In this document: positions 37,249 through 45,862 of the stretch, piece by piece | Layout: the number at the start of each line of letters is the position of its first letter | Position numbering within the stretch: the stretch's first letter is position 1 | Assembly: GCF_021390425.1 (NCBI RefSeq) | Contig: NZ_JAJUWY010000009.1 | Coordinates: 1 to 64,000, forward strand | From: Lysobacter sp. GX 14042 | Lineage (GTDB): Bacteria > Pseudomonadota > Gammaproteobacteria > Xanthomonadales > Xanthomonadaceae | DNA: 64,000 nt | Direction of reading: 5' to 3' | Notes under the pieces: model-generated | The model's database searches: none | What the model was told of the DNA's origin: nothing | The model's input: the letters and a program-made list of their open reading frames with translations, nothing else | Position numbers and translations under genes: made by a program

Positions 37249-38307
37249 ATGCCCCACGCCAATCCCGCCCCCGAGCTGCCCACCACCATGCGCGCGCTGG
37301 TCAAGCGCGAGGCCGCCCGGGGCATCTGGATGGAAGAGGTCCCGGTCCCCACGCCCGGCGCCAACGAGGTGCTGATCAAGGTCGAGAAGACCGCGATCTG
37401 CGGCACCGACCTGCACATCTACCTGTGGGACGAGTGGAGCCAGCGCACGATCGAGCCCGGGCTGGTGATCGGCCACGAGTTCGTCGGCCGCGTGGTCCGG
37501 GTCGGCCCCGGGGTCACCGGTTACCAGGTCGGCCAGCGGGTCTCGGCCGAAGGCCACATCGTCTGCGGCCACTGCCGCAACTGCCGCGGCGGGCGCCAGC
37601 ACCTGTGCCCCAATACCGTCGGCATCGGCGTCAACCGCGATGGTGCGTTCGCCGAGTACATCGTCATGCCGGCCACCAACCTGTGGCCGATCCCGGACCA
37701 GATCCCCTCCGAGCTGGCCGCCTTCTTCGACCCTTATGGCAATGCGGCGCATTGCGCGCTGGAGTTCGACGTGGTCGGCGAGGACGTGCTGATCACCGGC
37801 GCCGGCCCGATCGGCATCATCGCCGCCGGCATGTGCAAGCACATCGGTGCGCGCAACGTGGTGGTCACCGACGTCAACGACTACCGCCTGAAGCTGGCCG
37901 CCGACATGGGCGCCACCCGCGTGGTCAACGTCGCCAACACCTCGGTGAAGGACGTGATGGCCGAACTGCACATGGAAGGCTTCGACGTCGGCCTGGAGAT
38001 GAGCGGCAACCCGCGCGCCTTCAACGACATGCTCGACTGCATGTACCACGGCGGCAAGGTCGCCCTGCTGGGCATCCTGCCCAAGGGCGCCGGCATCGAC
38101 TGGGACCGGATCATCTTCAAGGGCCTGACCGTGCAGGGCATCTACGGCCGGAAGATGTACGAGACCTGGTACAAGATGACCCAGCTGGTGCTCGGCGGCT
38201 TCCCGCTGGGCAAGGTGCTGACCCACCAGCTGCCGGTGGATGAGTTCCAGCAGGGCTTCGACCTGATGGAATCCGGCAGGGCCGGGAAGGTCGTACTGGG
38301 CTGGTAA
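37249..38307 (+). CDS. tdh: L-threonine 3-dehydrogenase
   Basis: A zinc-dependent alcohol-dehydrogenase-family enzyme that oxidises threonine to 2-amino-3-ketobutyrate with NAD+, which Kbl then cleaves to glycine and acetyl-CoA. It aligns end to end with E. coli Tdh: [29 protein letters not shown], the structural-zinc loop [28 protein letters not shown], and EMSGNPRAF. From 37249 the product is 352 residues with AGG about 10 bases upstream; the ATG at 37288 would give 339, closer to E. coli (341), so the start is uncertain. Confidence 0.95.
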   Translation: MPHANPAPELPTTMRALVKREAARGIWMEEVPVPTPGANEVLIKVEKTAICGTDLHIYLWDEWSQRTIEPGLVIGHEFVGRVVRVGPGVTGYQVGQRVSAEGHIVCGHCRNCRGGRQHLCPNTVGIGVNRDGAFAEYIVMPATNLWPIPDQIPSELAAFFDPYGNAAHCALEFDVVGEDVLITGAGPIGIIAAGMCKHIGARNVVVTDVNDYRLKLAADMGATRVVNVANTSVKDVMAELHMEGFDVGLEMSGNPRAFNDMLDCMYHGGKVALLGILPKGAGIDWDRIIFKGLTVQGIYGRKMYETWYKMTQLVLGGFPLGKVLTHQLPVDEFQQGFDLMESGRAGKVVLGW

Positions 38308-38317
38308 GGGCAGTACC

Positions 38318-38438
38318 CGTCATTCCCGCCCACGCGGGAATCCACGCCGGGCATGCGCCCGTATCCGGGTGGCTGGCGCCACGGGCCCATCCGGGCAAGA
38401 ACAACGTCCATGGGTCCCCGCGTTCGCGGGGATGACGG
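38318..38438. repeat. REPIN-like dispersed repeat: two inverted REP units
   Basis: Left unit 38319-38344 (GTCATTCCCGCCCACGCGGG and so on) and right unit 38411-38436 (ends CGCGGGGATGAC) are inverted, near-identical palindromic units flanking a GC-rich centre. Such paired REP units are spread by RAYT transposases. Translated, both give the AGMT/RERGD-like strings familiar from xanthomonad repeats. It occupies nearly the whole tdh-kbl spacer, ending 6 bp before the kbl ribosome binding site. Confidence 0.75.
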
Positions 38439-38458
38439 ACCGAATCAAGGAGTTTTCC

Positions 38459-39652
38459 ATGTCCCTGACCGAACGCTACGAACACACCCTCGACGAAATC
38501 CGCGGGCAGGGGCTGTTCAAGTCCGAGCGGATCATCACCGGCCCGCAGTCCGCGGAGGTCACGCTGGAGGACGGCCGCACGGTGCTGAACTTCTGCGCCA
38601 ACAACTACCTGGGCCTGGCCGACCATCCGGCGATGATCCAGGCCGCCCGCGAGGCGCTGGACACCCACGGCTTCGGCATGGCCTCGGTGCGCTTCATCTG
38701 CGGCACCCAGGACCTGCACAAGGAGCTGGAGAAGACCATCGCGGATTTCTTCGGCACCGAGGACACCATCCTCTACGCCGCCTGCTTCGACGCCAACGGC
38801 GGGTTGTTCGAGCCATTGCTGGGACCGGAGGACGCGATCATCTCCGACAGCCTCAACCACGCCTCGATCATCGATGGCGTGCGCCTGTGCAAGGCCAGGC
38901 GCTACCGCTACGCCAACTGCGACATGGCCGACCTGGAGAAGCAGCTCCGGCAGGCCCGCGAGGACGGCGCGAACACGATCATGATCACCAGCGATGGCGT
39001 GTTCTCGATGGACGGCTTCATCGCGCCGCTGGACGAGATCACCGCACTGGCCGAAAAGTACGACGCGCTGGTGCACATCGACGAGTGCCACGCCACCGGC
39101 TTCATCGGCGCCACCGGCCGCGGCTCGGCCGAGGTCAAGGGGGTGATGGAGAAGATCGACATCTTCACCGGCACCCTGGGCAAGGCCATGGGCGGCGCGG
39201 TGGGCGGCTTCACCACCGCGAAGGCCGAGGTGATCGAGATGCTGCGCCAGCGCTCGCGCCCCTATCTTTTCTCCAACTCGCTGCCGCCGCACGTGGTGGC
39301 CGCGGGCACCAAGGCCTTCCAGATGCTCGACCAGGCCGGCGAACTGCGCGAGCGGCTGGCGCAGAACACCGCCTGGTTCCGCGGGCGCATGGAGGCCGCC
39401 GGCTTCGACCTGAAGCCCGGCACGCATCCGATCGTGCCGGTGATGCTCTACGACGCCCCGCTGGCCCAGCGTTTCGCCGAGCGCCTGCTGGAGGAAGGCA
39501 TCTACGCGATCGGCTTCTTCTTCCCGGTGGTGCCGCAGGGGCAGGCCCGGATCCGCACCCAGGTATCGGCCGCACACACCCGCGAGCAGCTGGAGCGTGC
39601 GGTCGACGCGTTTACCCGCATCGGCCACGAGCTGGGCGTGCTCAAGGACTGA
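38459..39652 (+). CDS. kbl: Glycine C-acetyltransferase (2-amino-3-ketobutyrate CoA ligase)
   Basis: A 397-residue PLP enzyme of the alpha-oxoamine synthase family, almost exactly the E. coli Kbl length (398). It cleaves 2-amino-3-ketobutyrate with CoA to glycine and acetyl-CoA. Key segments are [51 protein letters not shown], and the PLP lysine in [20 protein letters not shown] lies seven bases upstream of the ATG. It follows tdh, its pathway partner, but a repeat element separates them, so co-transcription must pass through that hairpin. Confidence 0.96.
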   Translation: MSLTERYEHTLDEIRGQGLFKSERIITGPQSAEVTLEDGRTVLNFCANNYLGLADHPAMIQAAREALDTHGFGMASVRFICGTQDLHKELEKTIADFFGTEDTILYAACFDANGGLFEPLLGPEDAIISDSLNHASIIDGVRLCKARRYRYANCDMADLEKQLRQAREDGANTIMITSDGVFSMDGFIAPLDEITALAEKYDALVHIDECHATGFIGATGRGSAEVKGVMEKIDIFTGTLGKAMGGAVGGFTTAKAEVIEMLRQRSRPYLFSNSLPPHVVAAGTKAFQMLDQAGELRERLAQNTAWFRGRMEAAGFDLKPGTHPIVPVMLYDAPLAQRFAERLLEEGIYAIGFFFPVVPQGQARIRTQVSAAHTREQLERAVDAFTRIGHELGVLKD

Positions 39653-39673
39653 CCCGCTCCGGCAGCGCAACGG

Positions 39674-39702
39674 AAAACGGCCGCGTTCAATGCGGCCGTT
39701 TT
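39674..39702. terminator. Bidirectional rho-independent terminator after kbl
   Basis: An 11-bp perfect stem (AAAACGGCCGC / GCGGCCGTTTT) with a 7-base loop. A/T ends on both sides let it serve both kbl (plus strand) and the convergent hypothetical gene ending at 39730. Confidence 0.85.
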
Positions 39703-39729
39703 CATTCGTGCGTACGACCGGCCAAGCGG

Positions 39730-40371
39730 TTATTCGACTTTGATCCCTTCCTCGGCGGCACCCTCCGGCGCCTGGGGCAGCAACTCCCCGGCGGCGGCAT
39801 CGCCCTCGACCGGCGTGCGACCCTTCGCCACCCGCACGCCCTTGGCCTCCATCCACGCGGCAAAGGCATCGGCGGTCATGCGCTCGCCGTTCTGGTTCAT
39901 GTTGAACCGCCACGGCGTATTGTCGAATTCGGTCCGCGGCTTGTAGGTCGCCGCATCGATGAGCTCCGGCGCAGGTGCCGCCGGAGTGGCGCTGGCGACC
40001 ATCGCCCCGGCGCCCGGTACGACCTCCAGCTCCGCGGGTGCCGCGTCCATCGGAGGCACGCCGGAAACCGACGGAACCTCCATCGCGCCACCCGATATCG
40101 GCTGCACGCTTGCGAGCTGCGCGCAACCCTCCAGCTGCTGGCGGTAAAGCACCTGCTCGGCGGACAAATCGCCGGTGAGCGACTGGTCGAGCACCCCGCC
40201 GGCAATGCCAAGCGGCTGCGCCGGCAATTCCAGTTCACCGGCAACCGGCGCGATGTCGGTGGCGGCGGGTGCCAGCTGGGGCGCGGCGAGTGCAGCGCAG
40301 TCGGCCGGCGCCTGCGCGTGTGCGAGGCTGGCGAGGGACATCAGTACGGCGGCCGCGATGACGCGTTCCAT
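39730..40371 (-). CDS. Secreted protein, unrecognised
   Basis: A 213-residue exported protein (signal MERVIAAAVLMSLASLAHAQ). The middle is proline/alanine-rich and of low complexity; the only ordered-looking part is the C-terminal segment PRTEFDNTPWRFNMNQNGER through ADAFAAWMEAKGVRVAKG (about 150-185). Two cysteines (ADCAALA, EGCAQLA) might pair. I do not recognise the family. The start at 40371 places the signal peptide at the N-terminus; the open frame continues upstream without a family reason. Confidence 0.6.
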   Translation of the reverse strand: MERVIAAAVLMSLASLAHAQAPADCAALAAPQLAPAATDIAPVAGELELPAQPLGIAGGVLDQSLTGDLSAEQVLYRQQLEGCAQLASVQPISGGAMEVPSVSGVPPMDAAPAELEVVPGAGAMVASATPAAPAPELIDAATYKPRTEFDNTPWRFNMNQNGERMTADAFAAWMEAKGVRVAKGRTPVEGDAAAGELLPQAPEGAAEEGIKVE

Positions 40372-40487
40372 GGGTGCTCTCCTGCATATGGACCGGCGGC
40401 CGTGCACCGCCCGTTCGACCGCGGCAGTGTAGGCCCGCACGGGCCGGAGCGACAACCATTCAGGGCACATTCGGTGAGCGCAAAAGA

Positions 40488-40514
40488 GGAAGCCCGGCAC
40501 AAGGCCGGGCTTCC
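40488..40514 (-). terminator. Rho-independent terminator of ompA-like gene 1
   Basis: An 11-bp perfect stem (GGAAGCCCGGC / GCCGGGCTTCC) with a 5-base loop, followed on the minus strand by TCTTTTG, about 36 bp past the stop at 40550. Confidence 0.85.
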
Positions 40515-40549
40515 TGGTACTGCTGGAGGAGATCCCCCGTGCAGCGGGC

Positions 40550-41107
40550 TCAGTTCTGGACGTTGAGCTCGGTGCGGCGGTTGGTCTCGCTCTTGCACTG
40601 CGGCAGGGTCTGCGGGGTGTTCTCGAGCGGACGGCTCTCGCCGAAGCCGTTCGGGCCCACCAGGCGCGAGGCGGCAATGCCGTTGCTGGTCAGGTAGTCG
40701 TACACCGCATTGGCGCGACGCTCCGACAGCGACTGGTTGTAGGCGTCGGCACCGCACAGGTCGGTGTGGCCGGCGACTTCAACGCGCAGGTCCGGGTAGC
40801 GCTGCAGGATCTGCACCGCCTCGCCCAGCACCGCCACCGCGTCCGGACGCAGGGTCGACTTGTCGAAGTCGAAGTTCACGCCGCGCAGGTCGATCGACAC
40901 CGGCACCGGGCAACCGTCCGGACCGATGGTCTGGCCGGGCTGCGAGTTCGGGCACTTGTCGTCGCAGTTGTTCACGCCGTCGCCGTCGTCGTCCAGGTCG
41001 GCACAGCTCGGGGCGGCAGGCGCCGGCGCCGGGGCAACCGGGGCGACCGGCTCCGGACCCAGCGGCACCACGACGCCGACCGAGGCCAGCAGGTCGCCGA
41101 ACCAGTC
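40550..41107. repeat. Near-identical 558-bp segment shared by the two ompA-like genes (copy A)
   Basis: This segment and 41802-42359 (offset 1252 bp) match base for base except at 40751 (A versus G at 42003) and 41092 (G versus C at 42344). It covers the hinge, calcium-repeat and OmpA domains of both genes; the barrel halves beyond it differ clearly. Confidence 0.95.
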
Positions 41108-41635
41108 CTCGTTCGGGGCATTGACGCTCTGGTCGTCGAAGTCGGCGCGGTAGGCCAGCTCGGTGCGGATCTTCACCCGACCGGCGTCGCCCTGGGCACC
41201 GAAGCCGACCTTGGCCGCCAGGTTGCCGTCTTCGCGCTCACCCGGGGAAACCGGGTTCGGGAACGCGTCGAACTCCTCTTCGGCGCGCTGGTAGCCCAGG
41301 CCCATCAGCAGGTACGGATTCCAGCCACGGCCCTCCACCACGAAGTGGCGGCGCAGGTCGAGCGAGATGCCGTACTGGCTCCAGTTCAGGTCGCGGTTGG
41401 CGTCCTTGTTGGGGTTCTGGTAGTTCAGCTCGGCGTCCAGCGACCAGTTCGGGTCGATGAACTTGCCCACGCCGATCGCCCCGAACGGGGTATCACGGGT
41501 ACCGCGATCGTTGTCCTGGATGTTCATGCCGGCCGAACCGGTGACATACCAGCGATCATCGAACTCCTGCGCGTTGGCCGTGGCGGTCAGCGCCAGGCCC
41601 GCGAGAAGCGCCGTGCCAAGCAGGCGAGTCTTCAT
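40550..41635 (-). CDS. OmpA-family porin, copy 1
   Basis: A 361-residue outer-membrane protein: signal peptide (MKTRLLGTALLAGLALTATA), an eight-strand OmpA-like barrel (from EFDDRWYVTGSAGMNIQDN to VGVVVPLGPE), a proline/alanine hinge, a thrombospondin type 3-like calcium segment (DLDDDGDGVNNCDDKCPNSQ), and a C-terminal peptidoglycan-binding OmpA domain (GVNFDFDKSTLRPDA, AGHTDLCGADAYNQSLSERR, ending NRRTELNVQN). It anchors the outer membrane to the wall. The 3' half is nearly identical at the DNA level to copy 2. It has its own terminator and lies behind the terminator of copy 2, so it needs its own promoter. Confidence 0.92.
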   Translation of the reverse strand: MKTRLLGTALLAGLALTATANAQEFDDRWYVTGSAGMNIQDNDRGTRDTPFGAIGVGKFIDPNWSLDAELNYQNPNKDANRDLNWSQYGISLDLRRHFVVEGRGWNPYLLMGLGYQRAEEEFDAFPNPVSPGEREDGNLAAKVGFGAQGDAGRVKIRTELAYRADFDDQSVNAPNEDWFGDLLASVGVVVPLGPEPVAPVAPAPAPAAPSCADLDDDGDGVNNCDDKCPNSQPGQTIGPDGCPVPVSIDLRGVNFDFDKSTLRPDAVAVLGEAVQILQRYPDLRVEVAGHTDLCGADAYNQSLSERRANAVYDYLTSNGIAASRLVGPNGFGESRPLENTPQTLPQCKSETNRRTELNVQN

Positions 41636-41734
41636 CAGTTGTGCTCCTTCGGGGGATGTGAAACGGGGTGAACGCGCCGAATCATACACATTCAGCAACC
41701 TGTCTACACGGCAGGACTGCATCCGCAACAAAGA

Positions 41735-41758
41735 CGAAGCCCGGCGAACCGGGCTTCG
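41735..41758 (-). terminator. Rho-independent terminator of ompA-like gene 2
   Basis: A 10-bp perfect stem (CGAAGCCCGG / CCGGGCTTCG) with loop CGAA, followed on the minus strand by TCTTTGTT, 43 bp past the stop at 41802. Confidence 0.85.
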
Positions 41759-41801
41759 CTCGAGGCGGTTTCACGCCTCTATCCGCGTGTGGACGCCGTG
41801 C

Positions 41802-42359
41802 TCAGTTCTGGACGTTGAGCTCGGTGCGGCGGTTGGTCTCGCTCTTGCACTGCGGCAGGGTCTGCGGGGTGTTCTCGAGCGGACGGCTCTCGCCGAAGCC
41901 GTTCGGGCCCACCAGGCGCGAGGCGGCAATGCCGTTGCTGGTCAGGTAGTCGTACACCGCATTGGCGCGACGCTCCGACAGCGACTGGTTGTAGGCGTCG
42001 GCGCCGCACAGGTCGGTGTGGCCGGCGACTTCAACGCGCAGGTCCGGGTAGCGCTGCAGGATCTGCACCGCCTCGCCCAGCACCGCCACCGCGTCCGGAC
42101 GCAGGGTCGACTTGTCGAAGTCGAAGTTCACGCCGCGCAGGTCGATCGACACCGGCACCGGGCAACCGTCCGGACCGATGGTCTGGCCGGGCTGCGAGTT
42201 CGGGCACTTGTCGTCGCAGTTGTTCACGCCGTCGCCGTCGTCGTCCAGGTCGGCACAGCTCGGGGCGGCAGGCGCCGGCGCCGGGGCAACCGGGGCGACC
42301 GGCTCCGGACCCAGCGGCACCACGACGCCGACCGAGGCCAGCACGTCGCCGAACCAGTC
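41802..42359. repeat. Near-identical 558-bp segment shared by the two ompA-like genes (copy B)
   Basis: Partner of 40550-41107 with two mismatches. The sharp loss of identity on the barrel side and at the stop codon on the other side marks the conversion tract ends. Confidence 0.95.
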
Positions 42360-42938
42360 GGCGCCATCGTCGCGCGGCACGTCGTCGTTGAGGAATGCGC
42401 CGATGCTGTCGTCGTCCGCATCGATGCGGTAGGCCAGCTCGGTACGGATCTTCACCCGGCCCACGTCACCCTGCGCACCAAAGCCGACCTTGCCGGCGAT
42501 GTTGCCTTCCTTGCGCTCGCTTGGCGCGCCATTGCGCTCGAAGCGCGCGGGCAGCAGCGGGTTGGAGGGATCGAACTCCTCCTCGGCGCGCTGGTAGCCC
42601 AGACCCATCACTACGTACGGATTCCAGTTACGGCCTTCGGCGATGAAGTGGCGGCGCACGTCGAACGAAATGCCGTACTGGCTCCAGTTGAGGTCCTGGT
42701 TACGGTCGGTGTTGGGGTTCTGGTAGTTCAGCTCGGCGTCGACCGACCAGTTCGGGTTGATGAACTTGCCCAAGCCGATCGCGCCGAACGGTGCATCGCG
42801 GGTACCACGCTCGTTGTCCTGGATATTCATGCCGGCCGAACCGGTGACGTACCAGCGATCGTCGAATTCCTGCGCACCGGCGGCACCGGCCACGCCCAAG
42901 CCACCGATGAGGGCGGCGCAGAGAAGTTTCTTGTTCAT
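41802..42938 (-). CDS. OmpA-family porin, copy 2
   Basis: A 378-residue OmpA-family outer-membrane protein with the same layout as copy 1: signal peptide (MNKKLLCAALIGGLGVAGAA), barrel (EFDDRWYVTGSAGMNIQDN onward), hinge, calcium-type DLDDDGDGVNN segment and peptidoglycan-binding domain. It is longer because barrel loops carry insertions (around FDPSNPLLPARFERNGAPS and AFLNDDVPRDDG), the parts exposed outside the cell. The 3' half is shared almost exactly with copy 1. The 458-bp region upstream should hold its promoter. Confidence 0.93.
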   Translation of the reverse strand: MNKKLLCAALIGGLGVAGAAGAQEFDDRWYVTGSAGMNIQDNERGTRDAPFGAIGLGKFINPNWSVDAELNYQNPNTDRNQDLNWSQYGISFDVRRHFIAEGRNWNPYVVMGLGYQRAEEEFDPSNPLLPARFERNGAPSERKEGNIAGKVGFGAQGDVGRVKIRTELAYRIDADDDSIGAFLNDDVPRDDGADWFGDVLASVGVVVPLGPEPVAPVAPAPAPAAPSCADLDDDGDGVNNCDDKCPNSQPGQTIGPDGCPVPVSIDLRGVNFDFDKSTLRPDAVAVLGEAVQILQRYPDLRVEVAGHTDLCGADAYNQSLSERRANAVYDYLTSNGIAASRLVGPNGFGESRPLENTPQTLPQCKSETNRRTELNVQN

Positions 42939-43396
42939 GTGTTTCTCCTTGAAGAGTCCAAAATCCGAAACCGGCTTGTGCGTGGTTCCCGAATTGCGTG
43001 GGGACGGCCGCCTAGTGACGCCATCGCGGCGCAGGTTAGGTTTGGCTCTGTGAAAGCAGTGTTAACGCGCATCTAACAACCCACGCCTGGCCAGCGGACG
43101 GCGATCAGCCGGCAAGGCCGGCAGTTGCCCGGTGCTTCTATCCCGCCGTGGACGGTCGGCACGTGAATCAACCGTTCACGCTGTGTTTATTTTGCGGCCG
43201 GTACCGTGCCGCGACTTTTCCGTCCGCCCAAGTCGGCGGCGGCACCCTCGCCCGACCCGCGTTGACCGCGGACCAGGCGCCGGGGCAAAGCGCGCCATCT
43301 AGAGCCGCAGCCCTCCCCAGTACGTCCGGCCATGCCCGCCTTCTTCCGTTGCAGTCCGGAAGCAGGCGGATGCGCCTACGGAGCAAGGAGACACCT
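42939..43396. other. 458-bp intergenic region between ompA copy 2 and the SleB-like gene
   Basis: No gene is recognised. It must hold divergent promoters. Notable are an AT-richer patch near 43055-43080 (GTTAACGCGCATCTAACAAC) on the ompA side, a CGTGAA/TTCACG inverted repeat near 43160-43177, and TGTTTATTTTGCGG at about 43182-43196 on the other side, the most AT-rich spot. None can be named as a known operator. Confidence 0.5.
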
Positions 43397-43855
43397 ATGA
43401 AACTGGCATGGATCCTGTGGCTGGCCTCCATCCTGCCGCCACAAACCGCAGATTCCCTGTGCCTGAGCACCACGCTTTACCTGGAGGCACGCAACCAGTC
43501 CATCCAGGGCCAGCAGGCCGTGGCCGAGGTCGCCCTGCGCCGCCGCGACAGCGGACTTTGGGGTGACAGCGTGTGCGAGGTGGTGACCGCGCGGAAGCAG
43601 TTCGCGCCGACCCTGGTCTCGCCGAACTACCGGCTGCACAACACCGAGGCGTGGGCACGTGCGGTGACCATCGCCCTTGACGCCCAGCGCAACTGGGAAC
43701 TGCCCCCCGGCGAGCGCCAGGAGCTCGTGCCCGGCGCGAGCCACTTCGCGGCGCTGGCGATCGCCAGCCCCAACTGGCAGAACGCATACCGGGTGGCGAC
43801 CATCGGCGACCACACCTTCCTGCGGGTACAGAACCTCGCCCCCGGCGGGACCTGA
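43397..43855 (+). CDS. SleB-like cell wall hydrolase (Hydrolase_2 family)
   Basis: A 152-residue protein of the SleB/CwlJ type (Hydrolase_2), a lysozyme-like transglycosylase fold. The catalytic-glutamate segment LSTTLYLEARNQSIQGQQAV is clear, as are VCEVVTARKQFAPT and PGASHFAA. The first 20 residues (MKLAWILWLASILPPQTADS) look like a weak signal peptide, so it probably works on peptidoglycan in the periplasm. In non-sporulating bacteria its role is cell-wall remodelling. AAGGAG before the ATG at 43397 fixes the start. Confidence 0.82.
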   Translation: MKLAWILWLASILPPQTADSLCLSTTLYLEARNQSIQGQQAVAEVALRRRDSGLWGDSVCEVVTARKQFAPTLVSPNYRLHNTEAWARAVTIALDAQRNWELPPGERQELVPGASHFAALAIASPNWQNAYRVATIGDHTFLRVQNLAPGGT

Positions 43856-43941
43856 GCGCGAGACAGCGTTTCAGCGCGAAAACACGGACATGACGGGCGG
43901 GTCGGCGAGAATGCCGGCCCGCTTTCCCTTCCGGAGTCCGC

Positions 43942-44553
43942 ATGAAGCTCTACACCAAGCCCGGCGCGTGCTCGACCGCCGACCACATCGCGCTGGAGTG
44001 GACAGGCACCGAGTACCAGGCCGAGGTGATGACCCCCGAGTCGCTGAAGTCGCCCGCCTACCTGCGGATCAATCCCTCGGGCGCGGTCCCGGCACTGGTC
44101 GATGGCGATTTCGTACTCACCCAGAACGCCGCGATCATGGGCTACATCGCCGATACCCATCCCGGAGCCGGCCTGGCCGGGAACGGGAGCGCACGACAGC
44201 GGGCCGAGGCCACCCGCTGGCTGGCCTTCGTCAACGCCGACCTGCACCCGGCCTTCCTGCCGCTGTTCGCCCCGGCCCTGTTCGCCGCGCCCGATGGCGC
44301 CCCGGACGCGCTGCGGCAGGCGACGCTCGGCCGGATCCGCCGACTGCTGGAAAGTGCCGACCGCCAGCTGCAGGGCAAGCAGTGGCTGGCGGGCTTCCGC
44401 AGCTTCGCCGATCCCTACTTCTACATGACGCTGCGCTGGGCCGGTGCCATGGGTGTCGACCTGGCCGGCCTGGACAATATCGAGGCGTTCAGGCGGCGCA
44501 TGGAAGCCGACCCGGGCGTGCAGGCGGTGCTGCGTGCCGAGGGCCTGGACTGA
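43942..44553 (+). CDS. Glutathione S-transferase, beta-class-like
   Basis: A 203-residue GST. The thioredoxin-like N-terminal domain begins MKLYTKPGACSTADHIALEW, with the cysteine at residue 10 that beta-class bacterial GSTs use, and has the cis-proline segment NPSGAVPALVDGDFVLTQNA. The helical C-terminal domain contains GKQWLAGFRSFADPYFYMTL. It is cytoplasmic; the substrate is unknown. It ends at a strong palindromic terminator shared with the convergent prpC. Confidence 0.9.
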   Translation: MKLYTKPGACSTADHIALEWTGTEYQAEVMTPESLKSPAYLRINPSGAVPALVDGDFVLTQNAAIMGYIADTHPGAGLAGNGSARQRAEATRWLAFVNADLHPAFLPLFAPALFAAPDGAPDALRQATLGRIRRLLESADRQLQGKQWLAGFRSFADPYFYMTLRWAGAMGVDLAGLDNIEAFRRRMEADPGVQAVLRAEGLD

Positions 44554-44584
44554 CTCCCGGGGGGAATCGCCCCACCCCGGAAAC

Positions 44585-44616
44585 GGAAAGGCCGCGCCCC
44601 GGGGCGCGGCCTTTCC
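44585..44616. terminator. Strong palindromic terminator between GST and prpC
   Basis: A perfect 16+16-bp palindrome (GGAAAGGCCGCGCCCC and its complement) with no separate loop; about four central bases would be unpaired. T-rich flanks on the plus side (CCTTTCCTTAT) suit the GST transcript; on the minus side it can end the prpBC transcript 45 bp past its stop. Confidence 0.85.
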
Positions 44617-44660
44617 TTATATATGCGTGTCCGTTTGCCGGATCCGCCGGTCCCGCCGGT

Positions 44661-45809
44661 TCAGCGCGATTCCAGCGGTGGATACTCGCGGTTCTCCGGA
44701 CCGGTGTAGTTCGCGCTGGGGCGGATGATCTTGCCGTCCTCGCGCTGCTCGATCACATGGGCGCTCCAGCCGGTGGTGCGCGCGATCACGAACAGCGGGG
44801 TGAACATGGGGGTCGGGATGCCCATCATGTGGTACGCGCTGGCGCTGTACCAGTCCAGGTTCGGGAACATCTTCTTGGTGTCCATCATCAGGTTCTCGAT
44901 GCGCTCGGACACGTCGAACAGCACCGGGTTGCCGCCCTCGGCACACAGGTCGCGGCTGATCTGCTTGATGACCGGGTTGCGCGGATCGCCGATGGTGTAG
45001 ACCGGGTGGCCGAAGCCGATGACGATCTCCTTGCGCTCCATGCGCGCGCGGATGTCGGCCTCGGCCTCGTCGGCCGAGCCATAGCGGCTGATGATGTCCA
45101 TCGCCACCTCGTTGGCACCGCCGTGCTTGGGCCCGCGCAGCGCGCCGATCGCGCCGGTGAGGCAGGAGTACAGGTCCGACCCGGTGCCGGCGATCACCCG
45201 CGCGGTGAAGGTGGAGGCGTTGAACTCGTGCTCGGCGTAGAGGATCAGCGACTTGTCCAGCGCATCGACGTGCAGCTGGCCCGGCGGCTCGCCGTGCAGC
45301 AGGTGCAGGAAGTGCCCGGCCACGGTGTCGTCGTCGGTCTCGGTGTCGATCCGGCGGCCGTTGCGGGTGAAGTGCCACCAGTACAGCAGCATCGAGCCGA
45401 AGCTGGCGATCAGCCGGTCGGCGATGTCGCGCGCCTCGGCCGCCGGGTGGCCCTCGCGCTCGGGCAGCACGGTGCCCAGCACCGAGCAACCGGTGCGCAG
45501 CACGTCCATCGGGTGGGCCGCGGCCGGCACCAGCTCCAGCGCTTCGGTGACGATTGCCGGGAGCCCGCGCAGGCGGCGCAGCTTGGTCCGGTAAGCCTTG
45601 AGCTGCCCGTGGGTCGGCAGGTCGCCGTGCACCAGCAGGTGGGCGACCTCCTCGAAGCTGGAGCGGGTCGCCAGGTCCTTGATGTCGTAGCCACGGTAAT
45701 GCAGGTCGTTGCCGCTGCGGCCGACGGTGCACAGCGCGGTGTTGCCGGCGGCGGTGCCCGACAGGGCAACGGACTTCTTGGGCTTGGGCAGGGTGGTGGT
45801 TTCGGTCAT
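44661..45809 (-). CDS. prpC: 2-methylcitrate synthase
   Basis: A 382-residue citrate-synthase-fold enzyme that condenses propionyl-CoA with oxaloacetate to 2-methylcitrate. The short single-domain length, the start [20 protein letters not shown], the active-site [10 protein letters not shown] and [15 protein letters not shown], and the C-terminal [12 protein letters not shown] are typical of PrpC rather than GltA (about 430 residues). It follows prpB on the same strand, 53 bp on, with a small hairpin repeat between. acnD/prpF and prpR were not seen in the window. Confidence 0.94.
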   Translation of the reverse strand: MTETTTLPKPKKSVALSGTAAGNTALCTVGRSGNDLHYRGYDIKDLATRSSFEEVAHLLVHGDLPTHGQLKAYRTKLRRLRGLPAIVTEALELVPAAAHPMDVLRTGCSVLGTVLPEREGHPAAEARDIADRLIASFGSMLLYWWHFTRNGRRIDTETDDDTVAGHFLHLLHGEPPGQLHVDALDKSLILYAEHEFNASTFTARVIAGTGSDLYSCLTGAIGALRGPKHGGANEVAMDIISRYGSADEAEADIRARMERKEIVIGFGHPVYTIGDPRNPVIKQISRDLCAEGGNPVLFDVSERIENLMMDTKKMFPNLDWYSASAYHMMGIPTPMFTPLFVIARTTGWSAHVIEQREDGKIIRPSANYTGPENREYPPLESR

Positions 45810-45832
45810 GTAATCGTTCCTCGTATCTTCAA

Positions 45833-45860
45833 TCCCTTCTCCCGCGGGCGGGAAAAGGGA
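45833..45860. repeat. Intercistronic hairpin repeat between prpB and prpC
   Basis: TCCCTTCTCCCGC pairs with GCGGGAAAAGGGA (one C:A mismatch) around a 2-base centre, filling half of the 53-bp spacer. CCCTTCTCCC-type inverted units occur as dispersed repeats in related genomes. It may act as an mRNA processing or stability element between the two cistrons. Confidence 0.6.
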
Positions 45861-45862
45861 GC

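Noticed and set aside
38117-40126. Minus-strand frame containing RERGDP and PAWAGMT strings
   Set aside because: These strings are the familiar false translation of the REP-type repeat, not a protein; the frame is antisense to kbl.
41457-43076. Plus-strand frame opposite the OmpA copies
   Set aside because: It repeats the same translation as another frame opposite copy 1 because of the shared DNA; both are antisense to real porin genes.
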